This document shows, one piece after another, positions 59,401-64,000 of a DNA stretch of 64,000 nt. Source of the DNA: Pseudomonas sp. PH1b (GTDB lineage: Bacteria > Pseudomonadota > Gammaproteobacteria > Pseudomonadales > Pseudomonadaceae); the NCBI RefSeq assembly GCF_000633395.1, contig NZ_AYMU01000009.1, forward strand, positions 248,001-312,000. The letters run 5' to 3'. The first letter of the stretch is position 1; each line of letters opens with the position of its first letter. The notes beneath the pieces are model-generated. The model searched no databases and was not told the origin of the DNA. It worked only from the letters and a program-made list of their open reading frames with translations. The translations under genes and the position numbers were made by a program.

Positions 59401-61284
59401 ATGAAGCGCAGCTTGTTGCCTCGTGCCTTCTCGCTAAAGGGTACAGCCGAAAACTACTGGCTTTCGTTATTGCTGTTCTCGGTCCTGGTGGTCGCCAGTT
59501 TCCTGCTGTTTGAACAGCAGATCCAGGCACTGCTGAATCAACTGGGCAGCTTCCTCCCGACCGACCCCGTGCAGCGCCTGAGCCTGGCCCTGCTGCTGCT
59601 GGCCTTGCTGGCGCTGGACGTACTGCTGCCAGTGCCCTCCAGCCTGGTGGCACTGCTGGCCGTCGCGGCCCTCGGAGCCCTGGGCGGCTACCTGGTGATC
59701 TTTATCGGCCTGTGCCTCGGCGCCTGCCTGGGCTACTGGCTCGGGGCCGGCTACTTCCGCCTGCTCTCCAGCTGGCTGGGGCTCAGGACCTGGCAACCCG
59801 GGCAACTGGCCTACCGCCTCAGTACCTTGTCGCTGATCTGCCTGCGCGGCGTTCCGGTACTGGCGGAGACCTCGGTGCTGGCGGCCGGCATGCAACGCTA
59901 TCCACTGCGCCAGTTCCTGCTGGTCACCACCCTGGCCAACGCCGGGCTGGCCCTGGCCTACGCCGCCATCGGCAGCCTCCTGGTGGAACAGAACGCCCTG
60001 CTGGCGACCCTGCTCGCCAGCATGGTCCTGCCGGGCCTGCTGCTGGGGGCCCGGAGCCTGTTCAAACCTCGCATCGTGCAGCCCGAGCTTGATCACGCCC
60101 GCCCTCTGGAGGGCCGCTTCGAGGTGAGCTACCACTACCCGGTGCTGTTCACCGATCACCTGTTCCAGGTGGCCAACCCCTGCCTGCACCAGCAACTCAC
60201 CCAGCAGCACCCGGGGCGCACCACCGTGCTGGTGTTTGCCGATGAACAACTGCTGCTGTGCTCCCCAGGTTTGCCGCACCAGATAAGCGCCTACTTCAGC
60301 GCCCATGCCAGCGACCTGCACCTGCAAGCCGCACCGATCCCGGTACCGGCGGGGGAGCTGAGCAAGACTCCGGATGTGCTCCAGCAGCTGTACGCCCACA
60401 TGCTGGAACACGGCCTGGATCGACACTGCTACGTCCTGGCCCTGGGCGGCGGCGCGGTGCTGGACGCCGTGGGCTACGCCTGCGCGACCTTCCACCGGGG
60501 GATGCGCCTGGTCCGCATCCCGACCACGGTACTGGCCCAGAACGATGCCGGCATCGGCGTGAAGAACGGCATCAACGCCTTCGCCCAGAAAAACCTGCTG
60601 GGGGCCTTCTATCCGGCCACGGCAGTGATCAATGACTTCCAGTTGCTGCTCAGCCTGTCCCCCCGGGACCAGATCGCCGGCCTGGCCGAGGCGGTGAAGG
60701 TCGCCGTGATCAAGGACGGTGCGTTCTTCCAGTGGATGGAACAGCAGGCCGAGGCCCTGGCGTCGTTCGAACACAACGCCAGCCGCTACGCCATCCGCCG
60801 TTGCGCCGAGCTGCACCTGGGCCATATCACCGGCGCCGGCGACCCCTTCGAGCGCGGCAATGGCCGGCCCCTGGACTACGGCCACTGGGCCGCGCACAAA
60901 CTGGAAAACCTCAGCCAGCACCGCTTGCGCCATGGCGAGGCCGTGGCGGTGGGCATGGCCCTGGATGCGCTCTACGCCAACGCCACCGGCTTGCTGTGCA
61001 ACGCACAGACCCAGCGCCTGCTGCAACTGCTGGACAAGCTCGGCTTCAACCTGTGCCCGCCGGAACTGGCGCTCAAGGACAGCCAGGGCCGCTCCCTGCT
61101 TCTGCTCGGGCTGGAAGAGTTTCGCCAGCACCTGGGAGGCCAGCTGTCGATCCCGATGCTCAATCGCCTGGGCCAGTCCATCGATGTGCACCACATCGAC
61201 ACGCCGATGATGGAGCAGGCATTGCTGCGACTGGCCAGCTTTGGCGGACCGGACTTCGTCTGGGGCGAGGGCTGCACACAATGA
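59401..61284 (+). CDS. eboD: EboD-like 3-dehydroquinate synthase homologue fused to an N-terminal DedA/VTT membrane domain
   Basis: 627 residues from the ATG at 59401 (AGAGGG ribosome site, 7-base spacing); an ATG at 59371 lacks a site. Residues about 20-235 form a DedA/SNARE-associated domain of about six membrane segments. It includes LDVLLPVPSSLVALLAVAALGALGGYLV and a motif LRGVPVLAETSVLAAGMQRYPLRQFLLVTTLANAGLALAYAAIGS. Residues 250-625 are a sugar-phosphate cyclase of the DHQS fold: LALGGGAVLDAVGYACATFHRGMRLVRIPTTVLAQNDAGIGVKNGIN (NAD and substrate), GAFYPATAVINDF, LAEAVKVAVI (metal Glu), and HWAAHKLENL...RHGEAVAVGMALDALYANATG (metal His residues). EboD is a DHQS-like member of ebo operons. 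A fusion to a lipid-scramblase-like DedA domain ties it to the membrane. The stop overlaps eboC. Confidence 0.9.
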   Translation: MKRSLLPRAFSLKGTAENYWLSLLLFSVLVVASFLLFEQQIQALLNQLGSFLPTDPVQRLSLALLLLALLALDVLLPVPSSLVALLAVAALGALGGYLVIFIGLCLGACLGYWLGAGYFRLLSSWLGLRTWQPGQLAYRLSTLSLICLRGVPVLAETSVLAAGMQRYPLRQFLLVTTLANAGLALAYAAIGSLLVEQNALLATLLASMVLPGLLLGARSLFKPRIVQPELDHARPLEGRFEVSYHYPVLFTDHLFQVANPCLHQQLTQQHPGRTTVLVFADEQLLLCSPGLPHQISAYFSAHASDLHLQAAPIPVPAGELSKTPDVLQQLYAHMLEHGLDRHCYVLALGGGAVLDAVGYACATFHRGMRLVRIPTTVLAQNDAGIGVKNGINAFAQKNLLGAFYPATAVINDFQLLLSLSPRDQIAGLAEAVKVAVIKDGAFFQWMEQQAEALASFEHNASRYAIRRCAELHLGHITGAGDPFERGNGRPLDYGHWAAHKLENLSQHRLRHGEAVAVGMALDALYANATGLLCNAQTQRLLQLLDKLGFNLCPPELALKDSQGRSLLLLGLEEFRQHLGGQLSIPMLNRLGQSIDVHHIDTPMMEQALLRLASFGGPDFVWGEGCTQ

Positions 61285-62165
61285 GCCCCTCTGCCCTGAA
61301 CACCTGGCTGACCCTGGGTCGGGTCTCCAACCTGCCGACGGTCTGGACCAACGCCCTGGCGGCCGCCCTGCTGGCCAGCAGCGCCACCACCCTGGCTCCG
61401 CCCTCGCCGCTGGTCTGGACCTTGCTACTGCTGGCGCTCTCGGCGTTGTACCTGGCAGGCATGCTGCTCAACGACCTGCTGGATGCCGACTGGGACCAGC
61501 AACATCACAACCCGCGGCCCATTGTCCTGGGGCTGGTCAGCCGCACTCAGGTGAGCCTGGCCACCGCCGCTCTGCTGCTGTTGGCGACGCTCTCGGTGCT
61601 GGGCCTCAGCCACCTGATCGCCCAGCCACACTGGCTGCTGGCCAGTGCCGGGTTACTGCTGCTGTTCATCCTGGCCTACAACCTGCTGCACAAGAAATAT
61701 CCCCACAGCGTCTGGCTCATGGGCGGCTGTCGCTCGGCCCTGTACCTGACCGCCGCCGCCAGCCTGGCCATGCCGCCACAGCCCTTGTGGCTGTGCGCCG
61801 CACTGCTGGGCGTGTACATCGCCGGCCTGACCTATCTGGCCCGCCTGGAACACCGCAACCAGTTGCTCAGCCGCCTGCCGCTGCTGCTGATGCTCAGCCC
61901 CCTGCTCCTGGCCGCCTATGCCGACAACAGCGTGTTCTGGCTGGTACTGCTGCTGTGGCTGGGCTGGCTCGGCTGGCATTACTGGCGCCACCTGGCCAAC
62001 CCGCAGCAGCGACAGATCCGCGCCTTCATCGGCGCCGGACTGGCCGCCCTGCCACTGTTCGACGCCCTGGTGCTGGCCCTGGCCCACCAGCCCCTGGGCA
62101 GCCTGCTGTGCGTGCTGGTGTTCTTCCTGCTTCCCCACCTTCAACGCTGGATCAAGCCGACATGA
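61281..62165 (+). CDS. eboC: EboC, UbiA-family prenyltransferase
   Basis: 294 residues; the ATG at 61281 overlaps the eboD stop. About nine membrane helices. The first Asp-rich motif is LLNDLLDADWDQQHHNPRPIVLG (N-D-x-x-D plus RP), typical of UbiA enzymes binding polyprenyl diphosphate. The second is weaker: AGLTYLARLEHRNQL, in place of the usual YxxKD. UbiA members join a prenyl chain to an aromatic or sugar acceptor. In ebo operons EboC is thought to make a lipid carrier or anchor in the inner membrane. The substrate is unknown. Confidence 0.9.
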   Translation: MSPSALNTWLTLGRVSNLPTVWTNALAAALLASSATTLAPPSPLVWTLLLLALSALYLAGMLLNDLLDADWDQQHHNPRPIVLGLVSRTQVSLATAALLLLATLSVLGLSHLIAQPHWLLASAGLLLLFILAYNLLHKKYPHSVWLMGGCRSALYLTAAASLAMPPQPLWLCAALLGVYIAGLTYLARLEHRNQLLSRLPLLLMLSPLLLAAYADNSVFWLVLLLWLGWLGWHYWRHLANPQQRQIRAFIGAGLAALPLFDALVLALAHQPLGSLLCVLVFFLLPHLQRWIKPT

Positions 62166-62929
62166 GCATGGACCTCGCCTCTACCGCCGCGCCTTCACTG
62201 ACCCTGCGCCACCAGGCCTTTGTCGAGCGCCAGCGCCTGCTCGACCGGCAGTTGGACGACGACACTCGCCGCTGGTGGCAAGAGCGCCTCGAACAACTGG
62301 CCCAGCAGCCTAGCGCCAACACCCTGATGCTGCTCAGCAGCCAGTGCAAGCGCCGCCTCGGTGACACGCCGCTGGCCGAGGCCCAGGGGTGGAACCGCAC
62401 CCAGCTGGCGCGGGCGCTGTTGCTGGCAGGGCTGCTCGAACAACAGGCCGGCGCCGAACAACTGCCCCTGCTGCGGCAGTTGTTTCTCTGGGGCGACGAC
62501 CAGGAAAAAAGCGTCCTGCTCAAGGTCCTGGACGACCTGGACACACAAGGGGCCAGCCTCGACCTGGCACTCCAGGCAGGGCGCACCAACAACCGCGAGG
62601 TGTTCGCCGCCATCGCCCTGGACAACCCCTTCCCCGCTCGCCACTACCAGGACCGGGCCTTCCACCAACTGGTGCTCAAGACCCTGGGCATGGGCCTGGA
62701 CAGCAGGCGCATCAGCGGTCTGGCCCAGCGCCGGAGCGTCGACCTCAACCAACTGGCCCTGGAACACATGGAGGAGCAATTGGCGGCGGACCGCAGCGTC
62801 AGCGACAGCCTGCCCCGGGTCATTGCCTTCGAGCTACTGAGCCAGGCCCAGCGCCAGCGCCTGCGCGGCCTGTGCCAGCAGCAGCGCCTGGCGTCGCACT
62901 GGCTCCAACACTTCCCGCCCGAGGCCTGA
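62162..62929 (+). CDS. eboA: EboA domain protein
   Basis: 255 residues; the start overlaps the eboC stop. No signal and no membrane segment; predicted nearly all-helical, Gln- and Leu-rich (about residues 20-150 WWQERLEQLAQQPSANTLMLLSS...). The EboA block is RTNNREVFAAIALDNPFPARHYQDRAFHQLVLKTLGMGL. Its role in metabolite traffic is unknown; a cytoplasmic scaffold is plausible. Confidence 0.88.
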   Translation: MSMDLASTAAPSLTLRHQAFVERQRLLDRQLDDDTRRWWQERLEQLAQQPSANTLMLLSSQCKRRLGDTPLAEAQGWNRTQLARALLLAGLLEQQAGAEQLPLLRQLFLWGDDQEKSVLLKVLDDLDTQGASLDLALQAGRTNNREVFAAIALDNPFPARHYQDRAFHQLVLKTLGMGLDSRRISGLAQRRSVDLNQLALEHMEEQLAADRSVSDSLPRVIAFELLSQAQRQRLRGLCQQQRLASHWLQHFPPEA

Positions 62930-62980
62930 AAAACCCCGGGCCGGGCCCAGTCGTATCCACTACCCCATCAGGAACTCATC

Positions 62981-63865
62981 ATGCTGAAGTACTTCGACCC
63001 GCACATTCATATGGTCAGCCGCACCACCGACGACTATCAGAACATGGCCGCCGCCGGCATCACCGGGGTGATCGAGCCGGCATTCTGGCAAGGCCAGGCG
63101 CGTACCAGCGTCGGCAGCTTCATCGACTACTTCGATACCCTGCTGGGCTGGGAACGCTTTCGCGCCAGCATGTTCGGCATCCACCATTTCTGCACCATCG
63201 GCCTGAACCCCAAGGAAGCCAACGACCTGTCGGTGGCCAACGAGGTGCTGGAGATCCTGCCGCGCTACCTGATCAAGGACGGTGTCGTCGCCGTGGGCGA
63301 GATTGGCTACGACGACATCACCCCGGAGGAAGATCGCTTTCTCGCCGCGCAACTGGAGCTGGCCAGGCAGTTCAACCTGCCGGTGCTGGTGCACACCCCG
63401 CACCGGGACAAGATCGGCGGCACCAAACGCACCCTGGCAGTGATTCGCGAGGTGGGCATCGCCGAGCACCTGGTGATCATCGACCACCTCAACGAACTGA
63501 CCTTGCCGCTGGTACTCGACAGCGACTGCTGGCGCGGCCACTCCATCTACCCCAACACCAAGATGTCCGAGCAACGCATGGTGGCCCTGCTCCAGGAGTA
63601 CGGCACCGAGAAGATGGTGGTCAACAGCGCCGCCGACTGGGGCATCAGCGATCCATTGAAGGTGCCCAAGACCGGCCAGGCGATGCTCGCCGCCGGCTTC
63701 AGCGAGGCCCAGGTGGAACAGGTGCTGTTCCACAATCCGGTGGACTTCTTCGCCCAGAGCGGGCAGTTGGACAAGCAGTTGGTAAGCTCCCCGCTGCCCA
63801 TCGACCAGCGCCGCCAGTGGCAGGACAACTCTGCCCTGCGGGGCCAGGAACCGGTGATCAAATGA
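62981..63865 (+). CDS. eboB: EboB, TatD-like metal-dependent hydrolase
   Basis: 294 residues. The amidohydrolase TIM barrel starts KYFDPHIHM (HxH metal site) and has FCTIGLNPKEAN, VAVGEIGYDD (metal Glu), PVLVHTPHRDK (metal His), VIIDHLNE (metal His) and NSAADWG (catalytic Asp). The residues match TatD-type hydrolases. It would cleave a phosphoester or related bond in the pathway. It starts 51 bp after eboA with an AGGA site and overlaps eboE by 4 bp. Confidence 0.92.
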   Translation: MLKYFDPHIHMVSRTTDDYQNMAAAGITGVIEPAFWQGQARTSVGSFIDYFDTLLGWERFRASMFGIHHFCTIGLNPKEANDLSVANEVLEILPRYLIKDGVVAVGEIGYDDITPEEDRFLAAQLELARQFNLPVLVHTPHRDKIGGTKRTLAVIREVGIAEHLVIIDHLNELTLPLVLDSDCWRGHSIYPNTKMSEQRMVALLQEYGTEKMVVNSAADWGISDPLKVPKTGQAMLAAGFSEAQVEQVLFHNPVDFFAQSGQLDKQLVSSPLPIDQRRQWQDNSALRGQEPVIK

Positions 63866-64000
63866 GTGCCCGGGGCGGTTGGAGCGCCGCGCAGATCGGC
63901 TATTGCAGCAACGTGCACCCGGCCCGTGACGTGGCCGGCCTGCAGGCATCGATCCAGGAACACTTCCAGGGCGTACGGCGCCAGCGTGGGCTGGCGGTCC
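63862..64000 (+). CDS. eboE: EboE, metabolite-traffic protein (N-terminal part, cut by window edge)
   Basis: Only 46 codons are visible. The start overlaps the eboB stop (ATGA). The protein begins MSARGGWSAAQIGYCSNVHPARDV and continues with an amphipathic helix. IGYCSNVHPARD is the N-terminal strand of the xylose-isomerase-like TIM barrel of EboE. The rest, and any following eboF (a phosphatase or nucleotide pyrophosphatase), lie beyond the edge. Confidence 0.8.
   Translation, partial: MSARGGWSAAQIGYCSNVHPARDVAGLQASIQEHFQGVRRQRGLAV

Noticed and set aside
1..64000. CRISPR arrays, rRNA, prophage or insertion sequences
   Set aside because: I saw no regularly spaced repeats, rRNA cores, phage structural genes or transposase motifs. 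Only REP-type and palindromic repeats are present.

Overview
The window is a GC-rich chromosomal segment of a Pseudomonas, most likely from the P. fluorescens complex (chlororaphis/protegens-like). Three things suggest this. Much of 26-48.6 kb follows a gene order I know from P. aeruginosa around PA4042-PA4069 (xseB-ispA-dxs, ribA, pgpA-thiL-nusB-ribH-ribBA-ribE-ribD-nrdR, oprG, an epimerase). REP elements of the Pseudomonas type (core GTAGGAGCCGGCTTGCCGGCGAA) lie between genes. A copper nitrite reductase (nirK) is also present. The species assignment is inference.

Layout. (1) 0-2.8 kb, minus strand, AT-rich: the end of a surface-polysaccharide locus with wzt (cut by the window edge), wzm and a family 2 glycosyltransferase. 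(2) 2.8-4.9 kb: a decaying stretch holding a broken membrane diguanylate cyclase gene (stops plus frameshifts). (3) 4.9-5.8 kb: a small NlpC/P60-like amidase followed by a secreted DUF3828-like protein, a candidate type VI effector-immunity pair. (4) 6.0-7.2 kb: nirK with an ANR/FNR-like box. (5) 7.3-17.7 kb, minus strand: the complete six-gene mag operon (yfaPATSQP type), centred on a bacterial alpha-2-macroglobulin, with a 128-bp palindromic repeat between magC and magD. (6) 18.3-25.6 kb, plus strand: BCCT transporter, OprD porin, CocE-type hydrolase, LysR regulator and MFS exporter, which look like one uptake-and-hydrolysis module. (7) 25.9-39.9 kb: housekeeping genes for isoprenoids (ispA, dxs), cobalamin uptake (btuB with an internal amber codon, btuF), riboflavin (ribA, ribH, ribBA, ribE, ribD), thiamine (thiL), phospholipid (pgpA), nusB and nrdR. 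(8) 40.0-46.8 kb: a lipoprotein, a methyltransferase, the chaperone-redoxin cnoX, a zinc-linked zrgA-type locus with a Zur-like operator, and oprG with an ANR-like box. (9) 46.8-58.6 kb: two sugar-nucleotide SDR genes, the helicase lhr, an MscS channel, an MFS exporter, a GlxA-type regulator and an isochorismatase-like hydrolase. (10) 59.4 kb to the end: an ebo (metabolite-traffic) operon, eboD-eboC-eboA-eboB-eboE, in which EboD is fused to an N-terminal DedA/VTT membrane domain. EboE runs off the edge.

The most interesting parts are the DedA-EboD fusion in the ebo operon, the peptidoglycan-enzyme signatures hidden in the mag operon (MagC NlpC/P60-like; MagE SxxK + SpoIID-like + HExxH), the candidate amidase/immunity pair, and the two decaying genes (diguanylate cyclase, btuB). 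I saw no CRISPR array, rRNA, convincing tRNA, prophage or intact insertion sequence.
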